A DNA stretch of 64,000 bases from Macrococcus equipercicus (GCF_004359525.2 NZ_SCWC02000006.1:26609-90608), one strand, 5' to 3'; shown: positions 39,071-47,995, numbered from the stretch's first letter. Program-made: numbers and translations. The notes: generated by a model from the sequence alone, not told the origin.

Positions 39071-39936
39071 TGAACAAAATCGCGTTAATCTTCGCGATTA
39101 TCGTCAGTGCTTTGTTACCGCTGAATGAGGCGAGTGCAGCTGAACCTCTGCCTAAGCTTAAGCAGCCTGTGTACACTCAGGACAATGCCTCATTGTTGTC
39201 CGGTACACAAGTTTCAGAAATCAATGAGCTGGGTAATCGGCTGGAACAAGGGACGACTGCAGAAATACTTTTAATGACAATGCCGTCCATCGGTCAGGAA
39301 AACCGTGCTGACTACGCACTAAGAGCAGGGCGTGAATACGGTGTCGGACAGAAGGACAAAAACAACGGAATTGTCATTCTGCTGAATCTGGACAATGGCA
39401 ATGAATTTAGAAACCGTGGTATCGAAGTGCAGGTAGGTTATGGGCTTGAAGGTGTGCTGAATGATGCTAAAGTCGGGGCGCTGATTGACAAGTACGCGAT
39501 GCCTGATCTGCGCCAGGCGGTGGCACTCGACCCAAAAGGTGAAAGTGCTGAAGCTAAACAGCTGTATGGTCAGGCAATGACTAAGCTGTACAAAGCTGTA
39601 TGGCAGGAAATTGCTGATTCATACGGCTATGATGGCAGTAAGTTTACGCGGGAACAACCGATGCAGACAACAAGTTCCGGCCATTCATTCAGTGTCTTTC
39701 AGATTTTGATTACATTGTTCTTTCTTTACTTGATCTTCTCCATTTTCTTTAGAGGAGGCGGCGGCGGCGGTCGAGGCGGCCGTAGACGAGGCGGTATCGG
39801 ACCAGTTATTTTCTTCCCGACAGGCGGCGGCTTTGGCGGTGGATTCTCGTCAGGAGGATTCGGCGATGGCGGCTTCGGCGGTGGAGGCTTTGGCGGTGGC
39901 GGCTTCGGCGGCGGCGGCGCAGGACGCGGCTTCTAA
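39070..39936 (+). CDS. TPM-domain (YgcG-like) membrane protein with glycine-rich tail
   Basis: A 288-residue exported protein. A signal peptide (residues 1-23, ending ASA-A) is followed by a TPM domain (about 40-180, with VYTQDNASLLSGTQVSEINELGNRLE, ILLMTMPSIG, GIVILLNLDN and VQVGYGLEGVL), a membrane helix at about 215-232 and a C-terminal tail of GGGGFGGG repeats (about 235-288). This is the YgcG/YdjH-like layout found beside lemA. The role is probably in envelope protein quality or assembly but is not established. The stop codon lies inside the palindromic terminator. Confidence 0.9.
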   Translation: MNKIALIFAIIVSALLPLNEASAAEPLPKLKQPVYTQDNASLLSGTQVSEINELGNRLEQGTTAEILLMTMPSIGQENRADYALRAGREYGVGQKDKNNGIVILLNLDNGNEFRNRGIEVQVGYGLEGVLNDAKVGALIDKYAMPDLRQAVALDPKGESAEAKQLYGQAMTKLYKAVWQEIADSYGYDGSKFTREQPMQTTSSGHSFSVFQILITLFFLYLIFSIFFRGGGGGGRGGRRRGGIGPVIFFPTGGGFGGGFSSGGFGDGGFGGGGFGGGGFGGGGAGRGF

Positions 39937-39990
39937 TCACAACACAAAAACGGAAATCCAACATGGATTTCCGTTTTTGTGTTGTGATTA
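39934..39990. terminator. Perfect 27-bp palindromic terminator carrying both stop codons
   Basis: The arms 39934-39960 and 39964-39990 are perfect inverted copies of 27 bp with a 3-nt loop. The left arm starts with the TAA of the TPM gene and the right arm ends with the complement of the TAA of htrA. The core ACGGAAATCC is the same as in the fhs/PBP terminator. Confidence 0.97.
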
Positions 39991-41184
39991 GTTTGTCTGA
40001 TCTTTTGTGCTGCGGAGCATCAGTTCCACATCTTTAGTATGGCCGCCTCTCACAATCGTGAACTTCACTGTATCTCCTGACTTCTTATTCTGATAAATAT
40101 AGGATTTAAGTTCACTGTCAGAAGCAACAGCTTGATTATCCACTTTTGTGATTAAATCGCCTTCATTGAATACTTTTCCTGCGTAGTCATCTGTCTGAGC
40201 GACGATGACGCCTTTATTGGAGCTGATACCCATCTCCTGCAAGTACTGCGTCGGAATAGAGTCAGCACTCGTTAAGGCAAGACCCATGTATGGTCTGATG
40301 ACTTTACCGTTTTTGACGATTTGTTTGATGATGGTTTTGACATCGTTCGCTGGAATGGCGAAGCCGATACCTTCTACTTCTGTGGAAGAAATTTTCATTG
40401 AATTGATGCCGATTAATTGCCCTTTTGTATTAAGCAGAGCGCCCCCTGAATTACCGGGATTAATGGCTGCGTCTGTCTGAATCGCTTTAACAGATGACGT
40501 TCCGGCAGAAGTCGAGACGTCCATTGTCCGTTCCTTAGCGCTGACAATCCCTTCGGTCACACTATTCGCGAAATCAAGACCGAGCGGATTACCGATGGCA
40601 TACACTGTATCTCCGGTTCTAATACTGGATGAGTCGCCGAACGGAACAGGCGTTATATGAAGATTGCCTTTCACTTTCAGCACGGCAATATCTGTCAGGG
40701 CATCTGTACCGATCAGCTCTGCATCATACTGTTTTCCCGTTGACAGCTGGACTTTAATGTCAGAAGCGCCTTCTACAACGTGATTATTTGTCACAATATA
40801 GGACACATTGTCAGCGGCCTGATAAATGACACCTGACCCTGTCCCAGTCTCTTCTTCTGTGCTCTGTGAAGGACTGAACGGGTTACTGCTTGCTTTTTGC
40901 ATATTGATGACCCCGACAATTGCCGGTGAGATCTTATCGATGGTATCAGCGAAACTGCTGTTCGCTGATGTTTTTGATAAATTATAATCTTTACTGTTAG
41001 TAGTCGTGACAGTGCCGCCATTATTTGACGTATGATTGATAAAAGGCAGCTGCATCGCACCTATCGTCAGAGCAGAGCCGAGGACGCCGCCGAGCAGTGC
41101 CTGTGGAAAGGCGCTTTTACGTTTTACGGGCTGCTGTGCATAGGGCGCTGTATACTGCTGTTCATGCTCTTCAAAGTTTGACAT
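39988..41184 (-). CDS. htrA: HtrA/DegP-type serine protease
   Basis: A 398-residue membrane-anchored protease with a cytoplasmic N-terminus, a membrane segment near residues 27-45, a trypsin-like domain and a C-terminal PDZ domain. The catalytic triad is histidine in YIVTNNHVVEGA (about 133), aspartate in DALTDIAVLKV (about 163) and serine in INPGNSGGALLN (about 248). The PDZ domain runs from about 300 (YMGLALTSAD). It degrades or refolds damaged exported proteins. The frame extends to 41241, but AGGAGG is placed for the ATG at 41184. Convergent with the TPM gene and divergent from the acyltransferase. Confidence 0.94.
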   Translation of the reverse strand: MSNFEEHEQQYTAPYAQQPVKRKSAFPQALLGGVLGSALTIGAMQLPFINHTSNNGGTVTTTNSKDYNLSKTSANSSFADTIDKISPAIVGVINMQKASSNPFSPSQSTEEETGTGSGVIYQAADNVSYIVTNNHVVEGASDIKVQLSTGKQYDAELIGTDALTDIAVLKVKGNLHITPVPFGDSSSIRTGDTVYAIGNPLGLDFANSVTEGIVSAKERTMDVSTSAGTSSVKAIQTDAAINPGNSGGALLNTKGQLIGINSMKISSTEVEGIGFAIPANDVKTIIKQIVKNGKVIRPYMGLALTSADSIPTQYLQEMGISSNKGVIVAQTDDYAGKVFNEGDLITKVDNQAVASDSELKSYIYQNKKSGDTVKFTIVRGGHTKDVELMLRSTKDQTN

Positions 41185-41349
41185 AAAAAAGACCTCCTGC
41201 ATTACTGTTTTTATAATGAGTGTTATTATTATTTTTATCATTTAATTATGAAAATAAAATGAAAATTATCTAAAAGTATCAGTTGACTTACTTGCTGCTA
41301 TGGTAAAATAGAGTCGTAGCTATAGATTTCTAAAATAGAGGTGTCAATC

Positions 41350-41958
41350 ATGTATAAACCGATAGCAACGCTCTTATATTTAGTCCTGAAAGTACTGCTT
41401 CGCAAAGTGAAAATCATTGACAAGAAAAATCTGCCGGCGGATTCCCGCTATGTAGTGACGTGCACACATACGAGCATGGTGGAAATCGTTATTCTTGCTA
41501 TAGCCGTTTATCCAAATGAGATCAATTATATGGCGAAGCAGGAGCTGTTCAAGAATAAGTTTCTGAAATGGTTTTTCACGAATACGAATGCCTTTCCTGT
41601 GAACCGTGACAACCCGGGGCCGTCAACGTTGAAAATCCCTGTGAAACTGCTGAATCAAGGAAAGACTATCGGGATGTTTCCAGCAGGATCACGACAAGCC
41701 GGCGCACCAGTGAAACGCGGCGCCGCTACTATTGCTGTACTCGGCAAAGCACCAATCGTTCCGGCGAGCTATAAAGGTGTGTCCACATTCAAAGAATTAT
41801 TTAAGCGGGGGACTAAAACATTTATCAAGTTTGGTCAGCCTATCCATCCGCAAGATTATTTAGCGGACTATAAAAAAAGTGAAGCCATTGATATGATCAC
41901 TGCTGAACTTGAGATGAGAATGAACCAGCTGAGCCTTGATCTTGAAAATAAGAACTAA
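41350..41958 (+). CDS. PlsC-like lysophospholipid acyltransferase
   Basis: A 202-residue membrane-associated enzyme of the 1-acyl-glycerol-3-phosphate acyltransferase fold. The catalytic box is HTSMVE (about residue 33), i.e. HX4E instead of the usual HX4D, and the substrate box is FPAGSRQAGAPVKRGA (about 111-126) instead of FPEGTRS. As far as I recall, staphylococcal homologues at this position share the glutamate. It may acylate a lysophospholipid. GTG 41341 lies in the ribosome binding site GAGGTG (41338-41343), which fits the ATG at 41350. It ends before a palindromic terminator. Confidence 0.82.
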   Translation: MYKPIATLLYLVLKVLLRKVKIIDKKNLPADSRYVVTCTHTSMVEIVILAIAVYPNEINYMAKQELFKNKFLKWFFTNTNAFPVNRDNPGPSTLKIPVKLLNQGKTIGMFPAGSRQAGAPVKRGAATIAVLGKAPIVPASYKGVSTFKELFKRGTKTFIKFGQPIHPQDYLADYKKSEAIDMITAELEMRMNQLSLDLENKN

Positions 41959-41960
41959 CG

Positions 41961-42000
41961 AATAACAGCACCGGATTGATCAATCCGGTGCTGTTATTTA
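41961..42000. terminator. Bidirectional palindromic terminator
   Basis: A 38-bp perfect palindrome (41961-41998) centred on TTGATCAA; the last bases carry the complement of the stop codon of the small minus-strand gene (41998-42000). Confidence 0.9.
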
Positions 42001-42216
42001 ATGTGCCTTCATTACGATTGTCTCTGTGTACTCATCCGGATAAATAAATTCTAACTTGATGACGTGTTGTCTATTCGTTTTCTTTGCTACAGCTTTTGAC
42101 TGGTCTCTGTATAAATTCAAACAACTGCTTTTTTCTTTTTCATCTATCAGCTGGAATCTTGTGTCGTTAACATATGAAGTCGGATGAGATGCTTTTAGTA
42201 AGATAGTTGGCATCAT
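41998..42216 (-). CDS. Small protein of unknown function (72 aa)
   Basis: I do not recognise this protein. It is hydrophilic and basic in the middle (KTNRQHVIKLEFIYPDEY), with no membrane segment, cysteine pair or obvious DNA-binding motif. It begins with two adjacent ATG codons (42216, 42213) behind AAAGGGGTG; either could be used. It sits convergent to the acyltransferase gene with its stop codon in the shared palindrome. The good ribosome binding site and tight packing argue for a real gene. Confidence 0.6.
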   Translation of the reverse strand: MMPTILLKASHPTSYVNDTRFQLIDEKEKSSCLNLYRDQSKAVAKKTNRQHVIKLEFIYPDEYTETIVMKAH

Positions 42217-42395
42217 GCCCACCCCTTTTGTATTTGGTTTAAGTATCTTTTTTATACTAGTACCTTTTTTTCGGAGAAGTTAAACATCAGAGGGCATAAA
42301 GATTTATTTTTTTAGCTTAATGTCAGACAAAAATGACATCATATATATTAAATATTCTGAATATATAGTATAATTCATCAAAAAGGGGAAAATGA

Positions 42396-42821
42396 ATGAG
42401 TGATGGCCTGAATCAGCAGAGACATACAGATGTAAACCATTTCATCTCTCAAATGACAGATGTCAAAAGAAAAAAAGATGCCTATCAACTGCTTAAAATA
42501 TTTGAACAGGCGTCTGGTTTTGAACCGAGAATGTGGGGTCCGTCAATGGTAGGTTTCGGTAAATACCACTATATGATTGAAGAAAAGTTTGAAGGGGATG
42601 CTCCTCTTGTAGCCTTCGCATTAAAAAAAACGAAAATCAATCTTTATTTGGCCGCTGTGAACAGTAAAGGTGGAAAACAGCTGAAACAGCTCGGTAAATA
42701 TAGAAGGGGAAAATCATGCCTTTATATAAAGGAAGTCAATGATATTGATGAAGAAGTGCTGCATGACCTCATTCTCGCGTCCATTCAATATTTAACTACT
42801 GCCTACGAGCCGAAAAAATGA
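42396..42821 (+). CDS. DUF1801 (YdhG-like) domain protein
   Basis: A 141-residue soluble protein of the DUF1801 family: VNHFISQMTDVKRKKDAYQLLKIF at the N-terminus, the signature EPRMWGPSMVGFGKYHYM (about residues 43-60) and a C-terminal KSCLYIKEVNDIDEEVLHDLI (about 104-124). Members have been linked to iron chaperone-like or unknown roles; no specific function is claimed. AAAAGGGG precedes the ATG. Its TGA stop lies in the terminator palindrome shared with the next gene. Confidence 0.85.
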   Translation: MSDGLNQQRHTDVNHFISQMTDVKRKKDAYQLLKIFEQASGFEPRMWGPSMVGFGKYHYMIEEKFEGDAPLVAFALKKTKINLYLAAVNSKGGKQLKQLGKYRRGKSCLYIKEVNDIDEEVLHDLILASIQYLTTAYEPKK

Positions 42822-42850
42822 GACAAGTGCTTAAGCACTTGTCTCATTTG
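42817..42850. terminator. Bidirectional palindromic terminator with both stop codons
   Basis: A 34-bp perfect palindrome centred on CTTAAG, flanked by A and T tracts. It contains the TGA of the DUF1801 gene (42819-42821) and the complement of the TAA of the minus-strand gene (42831-42833). Confidence 0.93.
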
Positions 42851-43049
42851 TTGACTGTTCCTGGTCAGCTTCTGAAGTAAAAAGACTGGTTTCAAGATCG
42901 AGCAGTTTATTATAAGCCGCTTGATCGATATTTTCTAAACTCAGCTTTTTTGCTGCCAGATCAGTAATAGTATCTATTTCGATACCTGTGGCTGTCGCGA
43001 TTTGATATGCAGTAAGTTTGCCACTAAATAAATGTTTGAGGCATCTCAA
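42831..43049 (-). CDS. Small helix-turn-helix-like protein (72 aa)
   Basis: A 72-residue protein. The segment GKLTAYQIATATGIEIDTITDLAAKK (about residues 9-34) has the spacing of an XRE-type helix-turn-helix, and LSLENIDQAAYNKLLDLE follows as further helices; the tail is acidic. No DNA target is known. AAGGGTG suits a TTG start at 43049; the longer GTG frame from 43058 overlaps that ribosome binding site. Convergent with the DUF1801 gene. Could act as a small transcription factor, which is inference. Confidence 0.6.
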   Translation of the reverse strand: MRCLKHLFSGKLTAYQIATATGIEIDTITDLAAKKLSLENIDQAAYNKLLDLETSLFTSEADQEQSTNETSA

Positions 43050-43312
43050 TATTATCACCCTTAATTTTATAATAATGTGAATTATAGAGCAATAACCTAC
43101 GAAAGCATATTTATGGTTAAATTGATATAATTGATTAATTAAAGTGTATCATGACTGATAGTCAATTACAAGATAGTAAAAATATTTATATGCATTTTCC
43201 AATTACATGTATATATGAATAGAAAATATTCTATTATCGGCTGCAACTCTTGACGCATTCCGCTGCCGGTTTCTTCATTCGATATTCACGGTGCTAATAC
43301 AATACCTCATTA
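43050..43312. other. AT-rich intergenic region upstream of hutH
   Basis: About 260 bases between the divergent HTH-like gene and the hutH control region. Very AT-rich to about 43230, with a small palindrome ATAGAAAATATTCTAT near 43218-43233; the remaining part is more mixed in composition. No ORF with a ribosome binding site, RNA gene or clear promoter for hutH is seen here. Confidence 0.6.
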
Positions 43313-43328
43313 AAGAAAGCGCTTTCTT
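43313..43328 (+). promoter_or_regulatory. cre-like palindrome upstream of hutH
   Basis: AAGAAAGCGCTTTCTT is a perfect palindrome that agrees with the cre consensus TGWAANCGNTNWCA at 12 of 14 positions (only the outermost bases differ). It lies directly upstream of the -35 box, so it is placed differently from the cre sites at acsA and ccpA. Confidence 0.6.
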
Positions 43329-43330
43329 CA

Positions 43331-43359
43331 TTGAAACTGTCTGTGTCAGTGCGTATAAT
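43331..43359 (+). promoter_or_regulatory. SigA promoter of hutH
   Basis: TTGAAA at 43331-43336, 17-nt spacer, TATAAT at 43354-43359; start of transcription near 43366. Confidence 0.82.
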
Positions 43360-43395
43360 CTGTGTTGTAGTGACCAATCAGCAAAGGGGAATTTT

Positions 43396-44901
43396 ATGAT
43401 GGAATTATTATTGACTGGAGAGCATTTAACTATTGATCAGGTGCGTCAGTTTATTGCAGATAAGGGGTCTGTAATTGTTGCTGATGAAGCTGTCGAGCGC
43501 GTCAAAGTGAGCCGGAAAATCGTCGAACGGATTATCAATGAACGTGAAACCATTTATGGTATTACAACAGGATTTGGTTTATTTAGTGATGTATTGATCG
43601 AGGAGACACAGTATAATCAGCTGCAAGTGAATCTGATCCGGTCGCATGCCTGTGGTGTCGGTAAACCATTCTCGCAGGATGTAGCCCTTGTGATGATGAT
43701 ACTGCGTCTGAACACGATGCTGAAAGGCCATTCCGGTGTGACTGCAGAACTTGTCGAGCAGCTGGTATTCTTTATTAACCAACGCATTATTCCGGTCATT
43801 CCGGGCCAGGGCTCACTCGGTGCGTCCGGTGACCTGGCACCATTATCTCACTTGGCACTGGCACTGATCGGTGAAGGACGTGTCTATTATCAAGGTGAAG
43901 AAACAGACAGTGCAGCTGTCCTCGTGCAGCTGGAGCGTCCGGCACTGAAGCTGCAGGCGAAAGAAGGGCTCGCCTTGATCAACGGCACGCAGGCGATGAC
44001 AGCTCAGGGCGTTATCAGTTACATAGAAGCAGAAAGCATCGGTTACCAGGCAGAATGGATTGCGGCACTGACTCATCAGGCACTGAACGGTATTACGGAT
44101 GCGTATCATGAGAATGTCCACATCGTGCGTAATTCTCAAGAGCAGACAGCAGTAGCGGCAAGAATGCTTGACTGGCTGGAAGGCTCAAAACTTACAACAA
44201 GACAAGGTGAAGTACGTGTCCAGGATGCTTATTCACTGCGCTGCATCCCGCAGATTCATGGGGCGAGCTTCCAAGTGTTCCGCCATGTTAAAGAAGTCCT
44301 TGAAAAAGAGATGAATGCGGCAAATGATAATCCACTGATTTTTGATCAGAATGATGAGACATTAGTGATCTCAGGCGGCAACTTCCACGGTCAGCCGGTC
44401 GCATTTGCGCTTGATTATTTGAAGCTCGGTATCAGCGAACTGGCCAGCGTCTCTGAACGGCGGATTGAACGGTTAGTCAATCCGCAGCTGAACGGTGGTC
44501 TGCCGGCATTTTTAAGCCCGGAACCCGGACTTCAGAGCGGTATGATGATTATGCAGTATGCGGCAGCAAGCCTTGTCTCTGAGAACAAGACACTCGCGCA
44601 TCCGGCAAGCGTTGATTCTATTCCATCTTCAGCCAACCAGGAAGACCACGTATCAATGGGCACTATTGCATCACGTCATGGTTATATGATGCTTGAGAAT
44701 ACGCGTAACGTTCTTGCGATTGAATGTATCATCGCGCTGCAGGCAGCCGAACTGAAAGGTGCAGACCGACTGTCGCTGAAGACGAAGAAGAAGTTTGACG
44801 AATATAGAGCATTTATTCCGTCTGTCACAGAAGATAGACAGTTTCATAAAGATATAGCAGAAGCGGCAGCTTACTTAAGACAGGACGCTTACAAGGCATA
44901 A
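43396..44901 (+). CDS. hutH: Histidine ammonia-lyase
   Basis: A 501-residue enzyme converting L-histidine to urocanate and ammonia, the first step of histidine use. The self-forming MIO cofactor comes from Ala-Ser-Gly in [14 protein letters not shown] (about residues 142-144), and AINGTQ-type substrate residues are seen as ALINGTQAM (about 193). NDNPLI (about 311) and the C-terminal QEDHVSMG are further family marks. The frame extends to 43291, but AAAGGGGA fits the ATG at 43396. The rest of the hut pathway is not adjacent; it ends with its own terminator. Confidence 0.96.
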   Translation: MMELLLTGEHLTIDQVRQFIADKGSVIVADEAVERVKVSRKIVERIINERETIYGITTGFGLFSDVLIEETQYNQLQVNLIRSHACGVGKPFSQDVALVMMILRLNTMLKGHSGVTAELVEQLVFFINQRIIPVIPGQGSLGASGDLAPLSHLALALIGEGRVYYQGEETDSAAVLVQLERPALKLQAKEGLALINGTQAMTAQGVISYIEAESIGYQAEWIAALTHQALNGITDAYHENVHIVRNSQEQTAVAARMLDWLEGSKLTTRQGEVRVQDAYSLRCIPQIHGASFQVFRHVKEVLEKEMNAANDNPLIFDQNDETLVISGGNFHGQPVAFALDYLKLGISELASVSERRIERLVNPQLNGGLPAFLSPEPGLQSGMMIMQYAAASLVSENKTLAHPASVDSIPSSANQEDHVSMGTIASRHGYMMLENTRNVLAIECIIALQAAELKGADRLSLKTKKKFDEYRAFIPSVTEDRQFHKDIAEAAAYLRQDAYKA

Positions 44902-44909
44902 GTCATCCG

Positions 44910-44939
44910 GCAGGAACTAACTTTTAGTTCCTGCTTTTA
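44910..44939 (+). terminator. Intrinsic terminator of hutH
   Basis: GCAGGAACTA and TAGTTCCTGC form a 10-bp stem with a short loop, then TTTTATTG. Confidence 0.9.
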
Positions 44940-45004
44940 TTGTGTAGGATTCATTCTTAATCACTGATATAATCAATATACACTTAATTAAGGGAGGTTT
45001 TTTT

Positions 45005-46489
45005 ATGTTTTCATTTTTACAGCGTATCGGCCGCAGTCTGATGCTGCCGGTAGCGGTGCTGCCAGCTGCTGCCTTGCTGCTCGGAATTGGTTACTGGATC
45101 GATCCGACCGGTTGGGGCGCGAATAATCCTGTCGCTGGATTCCTGATTAAAGCAGGTTCAGCGATTCTTGATCATTTAGGCATGCTGTTTGCTATCGGGG
45201 TTGCACTCGGGATGAGTAAGTCAAAAGACGGTGCAGCCGCCCTTGCCGCAGTCGTCGGCTTTATGGTTGTGACGACCGTGTTGTCCACTGCATCAGTTGC
45301 GAACTTGATGGGAATAGCACCTGAGCAAGTAAACAAGGGGTTTGAGAAAATTGACAATGTCTTTGTCGGTATTCTTGTCGGATTAATTGCAGCATGGACA
45401 TTTAACAAGTTCCATCAGACAGAGCTGCCCGCTGCTCTTGCATTCTTCAGCGGCAGACGACTTGTCCCTATTTTAGTATCGTTTTTTGCGATGCTGCTAT
45501 CATTAGTGCTGCTATTTGTATGGCCGTTTGTATTCGGTGCGTTAGTCAGTTTCGGTGAATGGATGTTAGGACTCGGGGCAGTAGGTGCCGGATTATTCGG
45601 TTTCTTCAATCGGCTGCTCATTCCAGTCGGTCTTCACCATGCTTTGAACACAGTGTTCTGGTTTGACGTCGCCGGGATTGATGATATTAAGAAATTCCAG
45701 AGCAAAGATGCTGTTAAAGGTGTTACCGGCATGTATCAGGCTGGTTTCTTCCCAGTCATGATGTTCGGGGTGCCAGGTGCAGCTCTTGCGATGTATCATT
45801 CAGCGAAGTCAGCACGCAAAAAAGCGGTTGCCGGTATTTTTCTTGCAGGTGCAGTATCCGCGTTCCTGACAGGTGTGACTGAGCCGGTTGAGTTCGCCTT
45901 TATGTTTGTTGCCCCCGCACTGTACTTCGTTCATGCCGTGCTGACAGGGCTGTCAATGTTCATTGCAGCGTCGTTCCACTGGACAGCGGGCTTCGGATTC
46001 AGCGCAGGATTCATTGACTATCTGTTATCTTTAAAAAATCCTAATGCGAACCATCCATTGATGTTACTAGTGCTCGGCGTCATCTACTTTGCGCTGTACT
46101 ATATTATTTTCCGCTTTGCTATTAAAGTGCTTGATATTAAGACACCTGGCCGCGAAAGTGACGAAGAGATTGCCGCTATGGCGTTAAGTGAAGGTGACGA
46201 AGTAGGGCCAGCTGATGAAGTGACCGCTGATAACTTATCTTCCAATAAATACGATGCTTTAGCGCAGCGTGTTATTCAAGGCGTAGGCGGCCCGTCAAAC
46301 ATCGAGCATATGACGAACTGTGCGACGCGTCTTAGGTTTGAACTGAAGAATAATCGACTGGTTGATGAGCAGCTGCTGAAGCAGGCTGGATCAGCCGGTG
46401 TCATTAAAACTGGACAGAAGAATGCTCAAGTAATTATTGGCACTCATGTTCAGCAGGTGGCCGATGCTGTCGAGCATCATTTAAAATAA
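45005..46489 (+). CDS. nagE: N-acetylglucosamine-type PTS transporter, EIICB
   Basis: A 494-residue phosphotransferase-system permease. Residues about 1-385 form the glucose/GlcNAc-family IIC domain with about ten membrane segments (SFLQRIGRSLMLPVAVLPAAALLLGIGYW; PVGLHHALNTVFWFD; FLTGVTEPVEFAFMF). A linker leads to the IIB domain (about 412-494), whose phosphorylated cysteine is in NCATRLRFEL (about residue 440). No IIA domain is attached, so one must be supplied in trans. Sequence and neighbours favour GlcNAc over glucose, but this is not proven. AGGGAGG precedes the ATG. Confidence 0.88.
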   Translation: MFSFLQRIGRSLMLPVAVLPAAALLLGIGYWIDPTGWGANNPVAGFLIKAGSAILDHLGMLFAIGVALGMSKSKDGAAALAAVVGFMVVTTVLSTASVANLMGIAPEQVNKGFEKIDNVFVGILVGLIAAWTFNKFHQTELPAALAFFSGRRLVPILVSFFAMLLSLVLLFVWPFVFGALVSFGEWMLGLGAVGAGLFGFFNRLLIPVGLHHALNTVFWFDVAGIDDIKKFQSKDAVKGVTGMYQAGFFPVMMFGVPGAALAMYHSAKSARKKAVAGIFLAGAVSAFLTGVTEPVEFAFMFVAPALYFVHAVLTGLSMFIAASFHWTAGFGFSAGFIDYLLSLKNPNANHPLMLLVLGVIYFALYYIIFRFAIKVLDIKTPGRESDEEIAAMALSEGDEVGPADEVTADNLSSNKYDALAQRVIQGVGGPSNIEHMTNCATRLRFELKNNRLVDEQLLKQAGSAGVIKTGQKNAQVIIGTHVQQVADAVEHHLK

Positions 46490-46494
46490 AAAAT

Positions 46495-46530
46495 AAAAAA
46501 GCTGGAATCTAATGATTCCAGCCTTTTTAT
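46495..46530. terminator. Bidirectional terminator between nagE and the symporter gene
   Basis: GCTGGAATC and GATTCCAGC pair around a 4-nt loop, with A-rich and T-rich flanks; the T run includes the stop codon of the minus-strand gene. Confidence 0.9.
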
Positions 46531-47837
46531 TTTTTAGCGAAGCTTTCGTAATATTTGCGTCCTTTTTCGTAATCCAGACGGTTCTCCCAGCGCGCGATGA
46601 CTAATGTTGATAATGAGTTACCGACCACGTTGACGACGGTACGCATCATATCAAGTATTCTGTCGATCCCGATGATAAGCGCGAGTCCTTCTGGATGGAT
46701 ATTCATCGCTGTCAGTGTCGTGATCAGGACGACGATGGATGTTCCTGGTACAGCAGCCATCCCTTTAGATGTCAGCATCAATGTGAATAACAGTACTAAC
46801 TGCTGTGTGATGGACAAGTGGACACCATACATCTGCGCAATGAACAGTGCTGCGATTGACTGGTACAGCGCTGAGCCGTCCAGGTTGAATGTATATCCCG
46901 TCGGCACGACGAAAGAAACGATTTCTTTCGGTGCCCCGAATTTCTCCATCTTATCCATAATAACAGGCAGTACCGTCTCTGAACTTGAAGTAGAGAAGGC
47001 CAGCAGTAATTCATCCTTCAGAATTCTCAGCAAGTGGAAGATGTTGATCTTACATATCGCTGCCACACCGCCCAGCACGACGATGATGAAGAAGACCATC
47101 GAGCCTCCGACGACAAGTGCCAGCTTCATCAATGGAATTAATGCGCCGAGGCCGAAGTTGATGACCGTGACACAGATAAAAGCGAATACACCGATCGGCG
47201 CGTATTTCATGATTTGATTGGTCATCCAGAAGATGATGTCAAGAAATCCTTCAAAGAAAGCTTTGACAGGTTCTCCTTTTTTGCCGATCGCTGCTAAGCC
47301 GAGACCGAAAAATACTGAAAAGAAAATAACCGGCAGTAACTGTCCTTCAGCCATTGACTGCATGATGTTCGTCGGGATAATGCCGACAATTGTATCAATG
47401 ATATGGTTACCATAAGTGGAGTGTGCAGCCGCTTCCGCATTCGTCGTATATTTTGATACGTCGCCTTTAGGCAGCTTTGAAGCATCGATGCCGGCACCTG
47501 GTTTAAAGATGTTGGCAAAAATAATACCAAGTCCGATGGCAATCGTTGTGATCACTTCAAAGTACAGCAGTGTCTTCCAGCCATAGCGACCGACAGTTTT
47601 CATATCGCCCGCACCTGCAATAGAAATTACAAGTGAAGCAAAGACGATAGGTACAACAATCATTTTGATCAGGTGAAGGAAAATATCACCAAACGGCTGT
47701 ATATAGTTGACTAAATCTGTGCGTCCGTGTAATAGTGCACCCACTACTACCCCAAGTATCAGTGCAATTAAAATTTGAGTAGGGAGGCTGATACCTCTTC
47801 TACGTTTTGGTTTTTGAATTTGTGTTACTGAACTCAT
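46527..47837 (-). CDS. Dicarboxylate/amino acid:cation symporter (DAACS family)
   Basis: A 436-residue membrane transporter of the glutamate/dicarboxylate:cation symporter family, with about eight membrane helices and re-entrant loops. Signatures include FLHLIKMIVVPIVFASLV (about residue 55-72), the serine-rich AFSTSSSETVLPVIMDKME (about 282) and FVVPTGYTFNLDGSALYQSIAALFIAQ (about 306), where NLDG is the conserved substrate/ion loop. Substrate is glutamate/aspartate or C4-dicarboxylate; not decidable. The frame reaches 47894, but GAGGGAT fits the ATG at 47837. Convergent with nagE. Confidence 0.9.
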   Translation of the reverse strand: MSSVTQIQKPKRRRGISLPTQILIALILGVVVGALLHGRTDLVNYIQPFGDIFLHLIKMIVVPIVFASLVISIAGAGDMKTVGRYGWKTLLYFEVITTIAIGLGIIFANIFKPGAGIDASKLPKGDVSKYTTNAEAAAHSTYGNHIIDTIVGIIPTNIMQSMAEGQLLPVIFFSVFFGLGLAAIGKKGEPVKAFFEGFLDIIFWMTNQIMKYAPIGVFAFICVTVINFGLGALIPLMKLALVVGGSMVFFIIVVLGGVAAICKINIFHLLRILKDELLLAFSTSSSETVLPVIMDKMEKFGAPKEIVSFVVPTGYTFNLDGSALYQSIAALFIAQMYGVHLSITQQLVLLFTLMLTSKGMAAVPGTSIVVLITTLTAMNIHPEGLALIIGIDRILDMMRTVVNVVGNSLSTLVIARWENRLDYEKGRKYYESFAKK

Positions 47838-47963
47838 TTCATCCCTCTTTTCTCCGTATTTTTTCATAATATTGCTTTTATTCTTTAAAGTCAATCAGAT
47901 TTTAATGCCGACGAATTGACTGCAGAGAATAGCTGACATAAATTTGATATGAGTATGATACAA

Positions 47964-47995
47964 AACAGCGGACTGCATAGACGCAGTCCGCTGTT
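47964..47995 (-). terminator. Intrinsic terminator of the OsmC gene
   Basis: AACAGCGGACTGC and GCAGTCCGCTGTT form a 13-bp perfect stem with a 6-nt loop; on the minus strand TTTTGTAT follows. Confidence 0.9.

Noticed and set aside
46597..47217. A 206-codon open frame antisense to the symporter gene
   Set aside because: No ribosome binding site, composition mirrors the codons of the membrane protein on the other strand, and the symporter is a clear family member.
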